DNA of 64,000 bases from Heyndrickxia sporothermodurans. GTDB lineage: Bacteria; Bacillota; Bacilli; Bacillales; Bacillaceae_C. The translations under genes were made by a program, and so were the position numbers. The stretch is taken from positions 3,678,001 through 3,742,000 of the forward strand of contig CP066701.1 of NCBI GenBank assembly GCA_016756695.1, read 5' to 3'. This document shows positions 1-8,704 of this stretch, piece by piece (the first letter of the stretch is position 1; each line of letters opens with the position of its first letter). A model generated the notes under the pieces. That model was not told the origin of the DNA. It ran no database searches and saw only the letters and a list, made by a program, of their open reading frames with translations.

Positions 1-497
1 CCAATGTAACCACCGTAAACTTGATCTAACCGAACACATGGGACATTCGCTCGTTCATCGAATTCATTACAGAGGACAATTGGACCAAATTCGCTAAAAT
101 CATTAATTTTATTCCAGTCGTTTTCAATAGAGGTTAAAATAATTCCATCCACTTGCTTTGTTTTTAATAGATTTAAAAAATATAATTCTTTTGCTGTGTT
201 GTACCGTGTTTGGCATACGAGTAACTGATACCCGCGTTCATTTGCCACCGTGTCAATTCCTTCTAATAAATAGGCAAAAAAAGGATTTGTTAATAATGGA
301 ACTAAAACGGCAATCGTTTCTGTTTTCTGGCTTCTAAGCTTTTGTGCGGTTGAGTTTGGGTAATAATTCAATGCCTCCATTGCTTCTTTTACTAATTTCT
401 TTTTCTCATCGGAAACATAAGGGTGATTGTTAATTACCCTTGAAACCGTAGCACGCGATAAGCCAGCAAGTTTTGCTACATCGGCAATTGTTGCCAA
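1..497 (-). CDS. LacI-family transcriptional regulator (partial, C-terminus off window)
   Basis: The minus-strand frame opens with a TTG at 497, directly after an in-frame TAG and behind a run of six G that serves as ribosome binding site. The first residues read ATIADVAKLAGLSRATVSRV, the classic LacI helix-turn-helix and hinge start. The sugar-binding core begins at about residue 60 (ETIAVLVPLLTNPFF) and runs off the left edge, so about half of a usual 330-residue protein is visible. Two adjacent palindromes 56 to 83 bases upstream of the start suggest autoregulation. The effector cannot be told from this part; members usually sense sugars in the cytoplasm and repress catabolic genes. Confidence 0.93.
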   Translation of the reverse strand, partial: MATIADVAKLAGLSRATVSRVINNHPYVSDEKKKLVKEAMEALNYYPNSTAQKLRSQKTETIAVLVPLLTNPFFAYLLEGIDTVANERGYQLLVCQTRYNTAKELYFLNLLKTKQVDGIILTSIENDWNKINDFSEFGPIVLCNEFDERANVPCVRLDQVYGGYI

Positions 498-552
498 CTA
501 CTATCCCCCCTATTCTCTCCCTCCTTCGACATATGATAAATACACAAAGGAC

Positions 553-580
553 TGAAATCGATTTCATGAAATCGTTTTCA
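553..580. promoter_or_regulatory. Two adjacent LacI/CcpA-type operators
   Basis: TGAAATCGATTTCA at 553-566 is a perfect 14-bp palindrome with a central CG. It is followed without a gap by TGAAATCGTTTTCA (567-580), a one-mismatch copy. Central CG palindromes of this size are typical LacI-family operators. Their place just upstream of the LacI-type gene points to autorepression, possibly with control of the divergent CAP-protein gene. Confidence 0.7.
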
Positions 581-787
581 TAAATTATTTTAATAATTCT
601 GATCCAATATTTCAACAATTATTTTTAAATTTTTAAAAATTTATTTTTTAGATTGTTGGACTAAACTTTTACGATCATTTCCAACTTTTCCTAACCTCTA
701 ATTTTCCCCGAACAAAGCAATTTTTATGTATAATTGTTATAACTTCTCCCTTTATTGGCGAAAATTTTATTAAAACAGGAGGAAAAA

Positions 788-1909
788 ATGATGATTCGTT
801 TTATTATTTTAGTAGCTTGTATTTGTTTATTCATTTTTTCCTGGCCGACGATTGATAAAAAGCTAGAAAAAACCGAATTTCATGAGACGATTGATTTGAT
901 TGAATCTAAAATTGAGAATTTTGATATAAAACCTATCATTGATAAGTTTCAACATGTATTAAATGATTTTGGGATTGAAAAAAATGAACAATTGCCTATA
1001 CAACAGAAATCTGAAGAAAAACGGAATGAGAAGGTTTCATTGAAATCACCAAATTCTCACATGTTTTCAATTCATAATATTGAGATCGGTGACAGAAAAA
1101 AAGATGTAGAGAAACAAGCAGGAATGGCAAAGCGTGCATCGATGAATGAATACGGAACGAAATGGTTTGCTTATCATGAAAACTACCATCATTTTTTCAT
1201 GACAATGTACGATAAAGATAATCGAGTAATCGGGTTATACTCGAATCAAAATTTAATAACTTCCACGAATGGCATTAAATTAGGTGTGCCTAAAAAAACC
1301 GTTCGAACAAAGCTTGGTGAACCATTATCAGGGATTCGCAAAGGATTGATCATGTATCAATTTCAAAAAAATAGTGAATATGATGTATATCTAATTGATG
1401 ATATGTATGTAACGATTTTTTATGATAAGCATTCAAACAATACAGTTACAGCAATCCAATTGATTAGTAAAAATGTTGAACAGCAGAAAAAAGACTATTA
1501 TACGAAACCGAATCAAAAGTTAGTGCTTGGATTTGAATATCAGTTATTCGATTTAACCAATTCATCGCGGGTTAATCATCATCTGCCGATTTTATCATGG
1601 GATCAACATGTTCAAGTGACAGCACGTAACCATAGTAAAGATATGGCTGAACATCAGTTCTTTGATCATACGAATCTTAAAGGCCAATCACCATTTGACC
1701 GTATGAGTCAAGATCATATACGCTTTCTTTTAGCAGGAGAAAATATTGCTTATGGCCAGCTTAGTAGTATTTTTGCTCATGAAGGATTAATGAATTCACT
1801 TGGTCACCGCAAAAATATTCTGCATCGGGATTATAAATACTTAGGTACTGGTGTCGCGTTTAATGAGGAATCCCAACCTTTTTATACGCAAGATTTTTAT
1901 GCGAAGTAA
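788..1909 (+). CDS. CAP/SCP-domain protein, YlbC-like
   Basis: The start is set at the ATG at 788, seven bases after a perfect AGGAGG at 777-782; an in-frame TTG at 755 has no such site. The protein has 373 residues. An N-terminal hydrophobic stretch (IRFIILVACICLFIFSW) is a signal anchor. A CAP-associated middle domain (about residues 90-230; IEIGDRKKDVEKQ...) is followed by a CAP/SCP domain (SRVNHHLPILSWD, HSKDMAEHQFFDHTN, GENIAYG, HRKNILHRDYKYLGTGVA). The order matches B. subtilis YlbC. It is probably anchored outside the membrane; the biochemical role of this family in bacilli is not known. Confidence 0.88.
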   Translation: MMIRFIILVACICLFIFSWPTIDKKLEKTEFHETIDLIESKIENFDIKPIIDKFQHVLNDFGIEKNEQLPIQQKSEEKRNEKVSLKSPNSHMFSIHNIEIGDRKKDVEKQAGMAKRASMNEYGTKWFAYHENYHHFFMTMYDKDNRVIGLYSNQNLITSTNGIKLGVPKKTVRTKLGEPLSGIRKGLIMYQFQKNSEYDVYLIDDMYVTIFYDKHSNNTVTAIQLISKNVEQQKKDYYTKPNQKLVLGFEYQLFDLTNSSRVNHHLPILSWDQHVQVTARNHSKDMAEHQFFDHTNLKGQSPFDRMSQDHIRFLLAGENIAYGQLSSIFAHEGLMNSLGHRKNILHRDYKYLGTGVAFNEESQPFYTQDFYAK

Positions 1910-1930
1910 GTAAAATAATTCAATTACCAT

Positions 1931-1959
1931 AAAAGGGTGTTCAAATTGAACACCCTTTT
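1931..1959. terminator. Bidirectional intrinsic terminator
   Basis: A 14-bp perfect stem (AAAAGGGTGTTCAA, one-base loop, TTGAACACCCTTTT) lies between the convergent CAP-protein gene and the cyd operon. A and T runs on the two sides let it work in both directions. Confidence 0.85.
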
Positions 1960-1962
1960 AAA

Positions 1963-2085
1963 TTATGATTCCTGTTCTTTATCCCACTTTTTCACTGGAC
2001 CGTCCTTTAACCCTGCGAAAAATCCCACACCAATTGAAAGGGCAACAATGATAAAAGGTCCATAGAAAATTAAAAAGTTCTCCAA
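1963..2085 (-). CDS. cydS: CydS-like small subunit of cytochrome bd oxidase (40 aa)
   Basis: This short frame lies 12 bases after cydB and has its own strong AAGGAGGG site six bases before a TTG start. It encodes 40 residues, with one membrane helix (FLIFYGPFIIVALSIGVGFF) followed by a charged tail (KDGPVKKWDKEQES). Size, helix, GLKD motif after the helix and place at the end of cydAB match CydS of the Geobacillus bd oxidase, a single-helix subunit that packs against CydA. The symbol is given on gene order and resemblance only. The last bases abut the terminator at 1931-1959. Confidence 0.78.
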   Translation of the reverse strand: MENFLIFYGPFIIVALSIGVGFFAGLKDGPVKKWDKEQES

Positions 2086-2097
2086 AAATAACCCTCC

Positions 2098-3123
2098 TTA
2101 CACATGACCGTTTTCTTTTCCACGTACATAATCCTTATCAAATAAAAATAATTTTAATACTAAATATAAGGATGGAATTAATAGACAAAGCCCAGCGATA
2201 AAGGCAATTACTAATGATAAAGCCATCGCTTCGTTTGTAAAGGAATCGTATAAAGTTAAATATGGATACAACAAATACGGATAATGGGACACACCATAGG
2301 CATAAAATGCAAAGGCGAATTGACCTATTAATAATGCGAGTGCAATACCATAATTTCTACGTTGCCAAATAAACCATACAGTAACGAAAAACATTAATCC
2401 TGAAATTGCGAACATATACCACAAATCGACCATACGGGAATAATGTTCCGGATTATGATTTTTCAATTCTACCATTATTCCGATTACGGTAATTGCTAAT
2501 GGTACCGCCCAAATCAACGCATATTTTCGTAGGATGCGGGTTGCTTCCACATCTTTTGCTTTATTGGCATACCATGTAAGAAACACCGCTGAAATATAAA
2601 GCACAGCAGCTATTGCTAAAACGACAATACTCCAAGTTAAAGGACTAGTAAATAAACGCCAATAATCTAGTGCTGGCTGGCCATTCGTAATGGATACAAA
2701 TCCTCCTTCGGAAATGGTTAAAACAACAGATAAGGAAGCTGGGATTAGCAAACCTGCAATTCCATACATAAATGAGTATCCTTTATGTCCCCGCGAACCA
2801 TATGATTCGAAGGCATAATAGCTTCCACGGATAGCCAATAAAATAATTCCAATGCTTGCTGGTACGAGTAAGGTTGTTCCATAATAAAAAGCTGTTTTCG
2901 GAAAAAAACCAACCATCCCAACGAAAAAGAAAACTAAAAACACATTCGTAATTTCCCATACTGGCGATAAATATCGTTGGATAATATGTGTCAATATATG
3001 CTGACGACCGGTTAAGACGCTGTATGCGTTAAAAAACCCCGCACCAAAGTCGATGGAAGCAATAATTACATAGCCGAACAGAAACAACCACAAAACCGAT
3101 ATTCCAAGAACCTCCAAATTCAT
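2098..3123 (-). CDS. cydB: Cytochrome bd-type quinol oxidase subunit II
   Basis: The 341-residue protein has about nine hydrophobic helices and the usual N-terminal start NLEVLGISVLWLFLFGYVIIASIDFGAGFF, including the conserved DFG motif. It is the second core subunit of the membrane bd oxidase, which reduces oxygen with quinol electrons and has high oxygen affinity. Its ATG overlaps the cydA stop by four bases, which suggests translational coupling. Length is normal for the Bacillus type. No cydCD assembly transporter follows here. Confidence 0.95.
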   Translation of the reverse strand: MNLEVLGISVLWLFLFGYVIIASIDFGAGFFNAYSVLTGRQHILTHIIQRYLSPVWEITNVFLVFFFVGMVGFFPKTAFYYGTTLLVPASIGIILLAIRGSYYAFESYGSRGHKGYSFMYGIAGLLIPASLSVVLTISEGGFVSITNGQPALDYWRLFTSPLTWSIVVLAIAAVLYISAVFLTWYANKAKDVEATRILRKYALIWAVPLAITVIGIMVELKNHNPEHYSRMVDLWYMFAISGLMFFVTVWFIWQRRNYGIALALLIGQFAFAFYAYGVSHYPYLLYPYLTLYDSFTNEAMALSLVIAFIAGLCLLIPSLYLVLKLFLFDKDYVRGKENGHV

Positions 3124-4466
3124 ATTAAATCACCGCCCTTTTCAGCCTGACGATCAGCAATTTCTTGTTCAATTGGATTGTTGCGGAACATCCGACGAAG
3201 AACGACAATACTTCCAATTCCAAGAATCAGATACAATATACAGAAAAGCATAAGCATGAGATCAACATGTTCACTACTTGTTGCGGCGTCAGTTACCTTC
3301 ATATACTTATAAAGTATCCATGGTTGACGTCCTACTTCTGCCAGCCACCAACCTGCTTCTAAGGCAATGATGGATAATGGACCACCTGCAACAATGATAC
3401 ATCGGAACCATCGCGAGGTGATAAATGTCCAGCCTTTGATTTTTCCAAATACATAGATGGCGGAGAAAATAATCATAAATGTTCCAATAAGGACCATCGT
3501 ATCAAATAAATAATGAATATAAAGAGGAGGAACTTCATCCTTTGGAAATTCATTCAATCCTGTCACTTCCGCATTTAGATTACTATGCGCTAGAACACTT
3601 AATGCATAAGGGACTTTTATCGCATACTTTACCTCTTCGCCATCAGTTACACCGAATAATACGAGAGGTGCCCCTTTACCTGTTTCAAAATGCCATTCGG
3701 CGGCAGCTAATTTTTCCGGTTGATATTTCACTAAATATTTAGCAGAGAAATCTCCAATAATTAATGAAGCAATGGAAAAAATCAAGCCCAATTTCATGAA
3801 TAAAAATAAAGATTTTTTATGATATACGTGCTTGGATCCTTTTAACATTCTAAATGCTGCGATTGCTGCCAGTACAAATGCAGATGTCATATAAGCAGTA
3901 ACTAGTACATGGCCTACCTTCGTTGGCATCGCAGGATTTAACATAGCAAGTATCGGCTTAATATTAACTAATTGACCATTCACCACATCAAAACCTTGTG
4001 GTGCGTTCATAAACGCATTCACAATTGTAATGAAAACAGCTGACATCGAAGCACCGATAGCTACCGGTATTAGCAACAGCATATGCTTGCGCTGATTTTC
4101 AAAGCGATCCCATGTATATAAATAGATCCCTAAGAAAATTGCTTCAAAGAAAAAGGCGAAGGTTTCCATAAATAACGGTAAGGCAATAACATTTCCCGCC
4201 AGTTCCATAAAATTCGGCCATAATAATGACAATTGCAGCCCGATGGCTGTCCCAGTTACGACTCCGACAGCAACCGTAATCACAAAACCACGTGCAAGTC
4301 GTCTGGCAAGTAAAATATAATGCTCGTCATTTTTCTTAATCCCAATCCATTGTGCAATCATGATCATCAATGGGACACCGACACCGATCGTCGCGTAAAT
4401 AATATGAAATGATAATGTAAGTTCTGTTAGTACACGACTGTAAAATACTGAATTTCCCCCATCCAT
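3120..4466 (-). CDS. cydA: Cytochrome bd-type quinol oxidase subunit I
   Basis: The protein has 448 residues. His21 (LTLSFHIIYATIGVGVP) and His186 (KVGHVLVTAYM) correspond to the haem ligands of the family, and EVGRQPWILYKYM near residue 370 is the conserved GRQPW block. The Q loop is of the short Bacillus type. It binds haems b558, b595 and d and carries the quinol site. A 31-aa membrane peptide gene precedes it by 12 bases and cydB overlaps its end, so the four genes look like one operon. A TTGTGAA half site lies upstream at 4688, which could belong to a redox regulator. Confidence 0.96.
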   Translation of the reverse strand: MDGGNSVFYSRVLTELTLSFHIIYATIGVGVPLMIMIAQWIGIKKNDEHYILLARRLARGFVITVAVGVVTGTAIGLQLSLLWPNFMELAGNVIALPLFMETFAFFFEAIFLGIYLYTWDRFENQRKHMLLLIPVAIGASMSAVFITIVNAFMNAPQGFDVVNGQLVNIKPILAMLNPAMPTKVGHVLVTAYMTSAFVLAAIAAFRMLKGSKHVYHKKSLFLFMKLGLIFSIASLIIGDFSAKYLVKYQPEKLAAAEWHFETGKGAPLVLFGVTDGEEVKYAIKVPYALSVLAHSNLNAEVTGLNEFPKDEVPPLYIHYLFDTMVLIGTFMIIFSAIYVFGKIKGWTFITSRWFRCIIVAGGPLSIIALEAGWWLAEVGRQPWILYKYMKVTDAATSSEHVDLMLMLFCILYLILGIGSIVVLRRMFRNNPIEQEIADRQAEKGGDLI

Positions 4467-4478
4467 TTATATCACTCC

Positions 4479-4574
4479 TTAGCTTGCGAAAATACGTCCT
4501 AAAATAGACAACAACATTATTCCTGCCACTATAAAACTAATCCAAATGAGTTTCTTTTCCTGTTTTTTATACAT
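4479..4574 (-). CDS. 31-aa single-helix membrane peptide heading the cyd operon
   Basis: An ATG at 4574 sits nine bases after AAGGAGAG. The product is MYKKQEKKLIWISFIVAG... with one hydrophobic helix (residues 10-25), a lysine-rich N-terminus and a short polar tail ending RIFAS. The stop lies 12 bases before cydA, so the two genes are almost surely co-transcribed. I do not recognise the family. A small accessory or assembly subunit of the bd oxidase is the natural guess because such oxidases often have CydX or CydS-type peptides, but this is inference from position. Confidence 0.7.
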   Translation of the reverse strand: MYKKQEKKLIWISFIVAGIMLLSILGRIFAS

Positions 4575-4945
4575 GGCTTCATCTCTCCTTACCGACTATT
4601 TTACCCTGTTACCATTCATTTCTAACGTCCATTAATGACAGAATTACAACGTATTGTTGAGGAATATGTGAAATTTAGTTGTTTAAATTGTGAACAAATT
4701 ACCATTTAGAGAGTTTATTTGAATCCATTTTTTACTATCTGCAATAATTCAATCTTTATTATCAAAAGAAATCGAAAACACAAAATTTATTCGTTAGTAA
4801 AAACTACTATGTATGAAATATTTTCAATTAGGTCTTGATTCGTTATAATAAGTAGATATGTTACAAATTCATAAATGAATCAACGAATCGTCATGGGACG
4901 GTCTGTTTTTTTATCATATAGATAATGTAGGAGGAGGAACATCGA
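4575..4945. promoter_or_regulatory. Divergent cyd/rlmD intergenic region with a promoter for rlmD
   Basis: A TATAAT at 4844-4849 with a weak TTTTCA 17 bases upstream (4821-4826) is a fair SigmaA-type promoter for the methyltransferase gene, giving a leader of about 90 bases. On the cyd side a TTGTGAA half site (4688-4694) in a TTGTGAACAAATTACC context recalls Rex boxes, but a clean second half is missing, so that call is weak. No reading frame is supported here. Confidence 0.45.
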
Positions 4946-6343
4946 TTGACTGTTACTAAAGGAGAAACATTGGTTACTGAAATTCGCCAATTAGATGCAA
5001 AAGGTTCCGGACAAGCAGTTGTTTGGCGTGAAAACGAACTTGGAAATCCGAAGAAATTAAGGCTTACTATTCCCCAAACCCTTCCAGGTGAAAAAGTTCG
5101 TGTAATTGTGGATCAGCCAGAGAAAAGAAGAAGAAAAGCGCTGACTGAAGAAATTTTAGAAGCGCACCCAGAACGCGTAACACCCCCATGTCCGCATTTT
5201 AGTCTTTGTGGAGGCTGTGTTTGGCAGCATTGGGATTATGCAGGACAATTAAAACAAAAAACGGCACATGTCAAACAGGCAATCGAAGCACAGGGATTTG
5301 ACCCAACACTTGTTCAAGATACAATTGGAATGGATGACCCATGGCGTTATCGTAATAAAATGGAATTTACATTTGCGAAAGACGGCTCTCTTGGGCTCCA
5401 TGAGGCAGGTAATTTTAGAAAAATCATCTCCCTTGAAACATGCTTAATTGCAGGTAAAGAAATGGTTGAAGCGGCAATGGAAGTAGCAAATTGGACGAAG
5501 GAACATCAACTTAAAGGCTATGATAAAGATACCCATGAAGGATTGTTACGCCATTTAATGGTTCGACAATCATTTGCGACAGGTGAAATGATGCTCGCCC
5601 TTTTTGCGACTGAGTCACCAACAGGTCACCTTGAATCTGCTGCAGGCGATTTGATTCAACGTGTCGGAGAAAAATTCCCTCAAGTAAAAAGCTTATTATG
5701 GCTTGAAAATACAGATTGGGCGGATCGTACGCAATCGGAAAAGACACATGTATTAGCTGGACGTGATTTCATCTATGATGAAATGGCAGGTTATCGCTAC
5801 CGTCTATGGTTTGATACGTTTTTCCAAACGAATCCAACACAAGCACAAAAATTAGTTGAACTAGCGCTAGAGATGGGACAACCAAAGGAAACTGAAAAAA
5901 TGATTGACCTTTTCTGTGGGGTTGGTACGTTCTCCCTTCCGTTCGCAAGTCGGGTAGAAAAGCTTGCAGGTATTGAAATTGTGGAAACGTCCATTGAATC
6001 TGCAAAGCGCAATGCTCAAGATAATGGAATCGCGAACACATACTTTTTAGCCAAAGATGCACGCAAAGGAATTGATGAAGTACTTGAAAGTTTTGGTCAT
6101 CCCGAATTATTAATGCTTGATCCGCCGCGTTCAGGTGCAGGTGGAAAAGTAATGAGAAGAATCGGACGTTCAAAGCCAGAACGGATTGTATATGTTTCAT
6201 GTAATCCGGACACATTTGCAACTGATATCAAGGAACTGGTTCCTTTCGGATATTCGTTAAAAATGGTCCAACCAGTTGATTTATTTCCACATACAGTACA
6301 TGTTGAATGTTGTGCATTACTTGTGAGAAATGAAGAGGAATAA
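4946..6343 (+). CDS. rlmD: 23S rRNA (uracil-C5)-methyltransferase, RlmD/RlmCD (TrmA/RumA) family
   Basis: A TTG start at 4946 is chosen because AGGAGGAGGA ends seven bases before it. The 465-residue protein has an N-terminal TRAM-like part (GETLVTEIRQLDAKGSGQAVV), an iron-sulfur cysteine set (CPHFSLCGGC around residue 80 with a later Cys), the SAM loop DLFCGVGTFSLPFA, the DPPRSG motif and the catalytic cysteine in YVSCNPDTF. Family members make 5-methyluridine in 23S rRNA (or in tRNA for some paralogues) with SAM. Bacilli usually carry two paralogues, so the exact target base is not fixed by sequence alone. Confidence 0.92.
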   Translation: MTVTKGETLVTEIRQLDAKGSGQAVVWRENELGNPKKLRLTIPQTLPGEKVRVIVDQPEKRRRKALTEEILEAHPERVTPPCPHFSLCGGCVWQHWDYAGQLKQKTAHVKQAIEAQGFDPTLVQDTIGMDDPWRYRNKMEFTFAKDGSLGLHEAGNFRKIISLETCLIAGKEMVEAAMEVANWTKEHQLKGYDKDTHEGLLRHLMVRQSFATGEMMLALFATESPTGHLESAAGDLIQRVGEKFPQVKSLLWLENTDWADRTQSEKTHVLAGRDFIYDEMAGYRYRLWFDTFFQTNPTQAQKLVELALEMGQPKETEKMIDLFCGVGTFSLPFASRVEKLAGIEIVETSIESAKRNAQDNGIANTYFLAKDARKGIDEVLESFGHPELLMLDPPRSGAGGKVMRRIGRSKPERIVYVSCNPDTFATDIKELVPFGYSLKMVQPVDLFPHTVHVECCALLVRNEEE

Positions 6344-6351
6344 TAAATATT

Positions 6352-6382
6352 CGCCTTTCCGAATTTGGAAAGGCGTTTTTTT
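6352..6382 (+). terminator. Intrinsic terminator after rlmD
   Basis: A nine-base stem, CGCCTTTCC with GGAAAGGCG, six-base loop, followed by seven T. Its T run touches the stop codon of the convergent nitroreductase gene. Confidence 0.9.
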
Positions 6383-6947
6383 AACGAAACCAAATCGTCT
6401 TATCTTCTGCGGGAATCCGTTTGGCGGCAATGTTAAAGCCTTTTTTCGGATAACCGATGTAGATAAGACCGGCAATTTTATCGTTTTCGTCTAATTGTAG
6501 ATATTTATTTAACTCTGGTTCAAAGGCAATGTCCCCTGTTCTTACAATTGTCGCTAAACCTTTTTCGGTTGCGAGTAAAAGCAAGTTTTGCATCGCACAA
6601 CCCGTTGCAACGATTTCCTCTATTTCTGGAACCACTCCGGAAGGGCTTGTCGCCATAATAATAATGGCTGGTGCTCTTAATGGACCTTTCCTTGCTTTTT
6701 CAATCTTTTTTTGTGCTTCTTCTTCACTTAATCCTTTTGTTTTTGACTCAACAATTCGTGCCATTTCTATACCTAATTTTTCACGGCCTTCCCCTTTTAC
6801 AACACGAAACTTCCAAGGTTCCGTTTTTTTATGATTAGGTGCCCATGTTGCTGCTTCAAGTAATTCATTAATGACCTCATCAGGTACATCTCTTTCATTA
6901 ACTGCGCCAATCGAACGTCGTGATTTAATTAAATCCAAAATATCCAT
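6381..6947 (-). CDS. Nitroreductase-family oxidoreductase
   Basis: The protein has 188 residues with the family signature at the N-terminus: DLIKSRRSIG (FMN-binding arginines) and LLEAATWAPNHKKTEPWKF. The middle segment ATGCAMQNLLLLATEKGL and the C-terminal IGYPKKG are also typical. Such proteins are small FMN, NAD(P)H-dependent cytosolic enzymes that reduce nitro, quinone or enone groups. Length fits the short YdjA/YfkO-like branch. The physiological substrate cannot be inferred. It stands alone and is convergent with rlmD. Confidence 0.9.
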   Translation of the reverse strand: MDILDLIKSRRSIGAVNERDVPDEVINELLEAATWAPNHKKTEPWKFRVVKGEGREKLGIEMARIVESKTKGLSEEEAQKKIEKARKGPLRAPAIIIMATSPSGVVPEIEEIVATGCAMQNLLLLATEKGLATIVRTGDIAFEPELNKYLQLDENDKIAGLIYIGYPKKGFNIAAKRIPAEDKTIWFR

Positions 6948-7209
6948 ATTTAATCGACTCCTTCACATAACTACTTACTAATAAAGTATAGAAGAGAAGA
7001 TAACTTTCTTCAAATATAAATAAATTAAAAAGTCAAAGTAATAGAAAAAGAGTGAAAAAAGGAGGATATTTTGGGAAGGAAAACTAATTAAGAATTGGTA
7101 CGACTTATTGGAAATATGTTTGATATGTAGAGCGAAATCAAACCCACTTTATATGGAGAAATATATATAAAATTGATTAAAAAGGACAACGAATAATTGT
7201 CCTTTTTAA

Positions 7210-7692
7210 CTAATAATTTAGCAGTCTTTTAATATCATTTTCGATTTTCTCTGGTTCTGTTGCTGAGCCAAATCTACTTACTACCTTCCCTTGTCGATCA
7301 ATTAAAAATTTAGTGAAATTCCATTTTATTTTTTTCGTACCTAGCATGCCTGGTGCTTGAGAAGTTAAATATTGAAAGATTGGGTGTGCGTGTTCCCCAT
7401 TCACATCCACTTTTTCAAACATTGGAAAGGATACATTGTAATTTAAAGAGCAGAATTCAGCAATCTCCTGATTACTCCCCGGATCTTGATTTCGAAATTG
7501 ATTACATGGAAACCCAAGAATTACGAGTCCTTCCTTTTCGTATTTCTGATATAAGTCCTGTAATTGTGAAAATTGCTTTGTGAAACCGCATTTACTAGCT
7601 GTATTAACAATTAAAAGGACCTTTCCTTTATAATCTGATATCTTTTTGTCCTCTCCATTGATTAATTTAGCAGAAAATTGATATATCTCCAC
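7210..7692 (-). CDS. bsaA: Glutathione peroxidase-family thiol peroxidase (BsaA-like)
   Basis: The start is a GTG at 7692 after GGGGGAG. The 160-residue protein carries the peroxidatic cysteine in NTASKCGFT (Cys35), a second cysteine in GFPCNQF (Cys63), and the WNFTKFLID block with the Trp and Asn of the catalytic tetrad. Bacterial members without selenocysteine work as thioredoxin-dependent peroxidases in the cytosol and reduce hydrogen peroxide and lipid peroxides. The gene is alone, with ordinary base composition. The symbol follows the B. subtilis name for this family. Confidence 0.92.
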   Translation of the reverse strand: MEIYQFSAKLINGEDKKISDYKGKVLLIVNTASKCGFTKQFSQLQDLYQKYEKEGLVILGFPCNQFRNQDPGSNQEIAEFCSLNYNVSFPMFEKVDVNGEHAHPIFQYLTSQAPGMLGTKKIKWNFTKFLIDRQGKVVSRFGSATEPEKIENDIKRLLNY

Positions 7693-7781
7693 TTGTACTC
7701 CCCCTTTAATTAAACATGATTAATATTTATCTTACATCAAAAAGTGGAAAGCTATAACTTATACAACTTTCCACTTTTCCA

Positions 7782-7970
7782 TTATTCATCATACGGATAA
7801 GAAATATGGTTCCCAAATATCGTACCGGGCACATTTTCATCTTCTAAAGCGGCCATATACTTTTCAAACTCTTCTTGCATTTCTTTAGGTGCACCAGGTT
7901 TTAAATGCCAATTTCCTGGTTCATCAACAAAAAAAGGACTATCCATAAAATCCGGTTTCATTTTCGTCAT
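7782..7970 (-). CDS. Small acidic protein of unknown function (62 aa)
   Basis: The ATG at 7970 follows AGGAG by eight bases; an in-frame GTG nine bases further upstream would overlap that site and is not used. The product begins MTKMKPDFMDSPFFVDEPGNW and is acidic and proline-rich, without a membrane segment. The good ribosome binding site, the length and the codon pattern support a real gene, but I do not recognise the family. It lies in the same direction as the peroxidase gene upstream of it in coordinates, with its own intergenic gap. Confidence 0.65.
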   Translation of the reverse strand: MTKMKPDFMDSPFFVDEPGNWHLKPGAPKEMQEEFEKYMAALEDENVPGTIFGNHISYPYDE

Positions 7971-8141
7971 TGACAGCACTCCTATCTTTTCCTTTTATTT
8001 TCACTCAGATATCCATTTTTACACTTATATTGATGAAATTTAATTGAAATGTCATATTTCCGAGAAATTTTCGAAAGGTCTTAACGTGATTTTTCTAGAA
8101 TTTAGATAAGAACTAAGACTTATTTTCATGGAGGAACGTAT

Positions 8142-8633
8142 ATGAATTCAAAATATGTAAATTGGTATGGTCAAAATATAAAATTAACTTGGATGAAGAA
8201 TTATGAACCGCCAATAAATTTAGTAACAAGTGTCCACGGATGGTGTTTTTTGGAAGGAAAGGTATTGCTGGTACTGATAAAAAACCGAGGATTTAATATG
8301 CCTGGTGGTCATGTTGAACATGGTGAAACCCCAAAACAAACTTTTTGTCGGGAGGCATTTGAGGAAGGTTATGTAAAAGGTACTATTCACTATTTAGGTG
8401 CGTTGGAAGTCAATCACCATGATAATCCGTTATTTGATCCAAATGGAAAATATCCGAGCGTTGGTTATCAGCTATTCTACCGAATGGATATCACGGAATG
8501 TTTACCTTTCCTGCGACAGCATGAATCGATTACACGCATTTGGGTAGAACCTGATCAAGTGCCGTATATTATGGAAGATCATGAACTCGCATTACAAATA
8601 CTTTCTGATGCTTTGAAGGTTGTGGTCCAATAA
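8142..8633 (+). CDS. NUDIX hydrolase
   Basis: The ATG at 8142 is preceded by GGAGGA. The 163-residue protein has a Nudix box GGHVEHGETPKQTF followed by REAFEEGYV. The first part (G, five residues, E) and the REAFEE metal-binding part are intact; the last glycine of the consensus is shifted by one place. Nudix enzymes cleave nucleoside diphosphates linked to another group and use Mg through the box glutamates. The substrate is open. It is a single-gene unit closed by its own terminator. Confidence 0.88.
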   Translation: MNSKYVNWYGQNIKLTWMKNYEPPINLVTSVHGWCFLEGKVLLVLIKNRGFNMPGGHVEHGETPKQTFCREAFEEGYVKGTIHYLGALEVNHHDNPLFDPNGKYPSVGYQLFYRMDITECLPFLRQHESITRIWVEPDQVPYIMEDHELALQILSDALKVVVQ

Positions 8634-8645
8634 ATTTTATTCATT

Positions 8646-8685
8646 AAAGAGCCTTACTAAACATCTCTGTATAGGAAGGCTCTTT
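8646..8685 (+). terminator. Intrinsic terminator after the NUDIX gene
   Basis: AAAGAGCCTT at 8646-8655 pairs with AAGGCTCTTT at 8676-8685; a T-rich stretch follows. It can also serve the convergent SDR remnant. Confidence 0.75.
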
Positions 8686-8704
8686 ATTTCAATATGTTAT
8701 TTGT

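Noticed and set aside
4688-4705. Rex-box-like TTGTGAACAAATTACC upstream of cyd
   Set aside because: Only one half site fits the consensus; kept as a remark in the intergenic entry, not as a binding site.
5511-6393. Several long minus-strand frames under rlmD
   Set aside because: They are shadows of the rlmD coding strand, without starts or family features.
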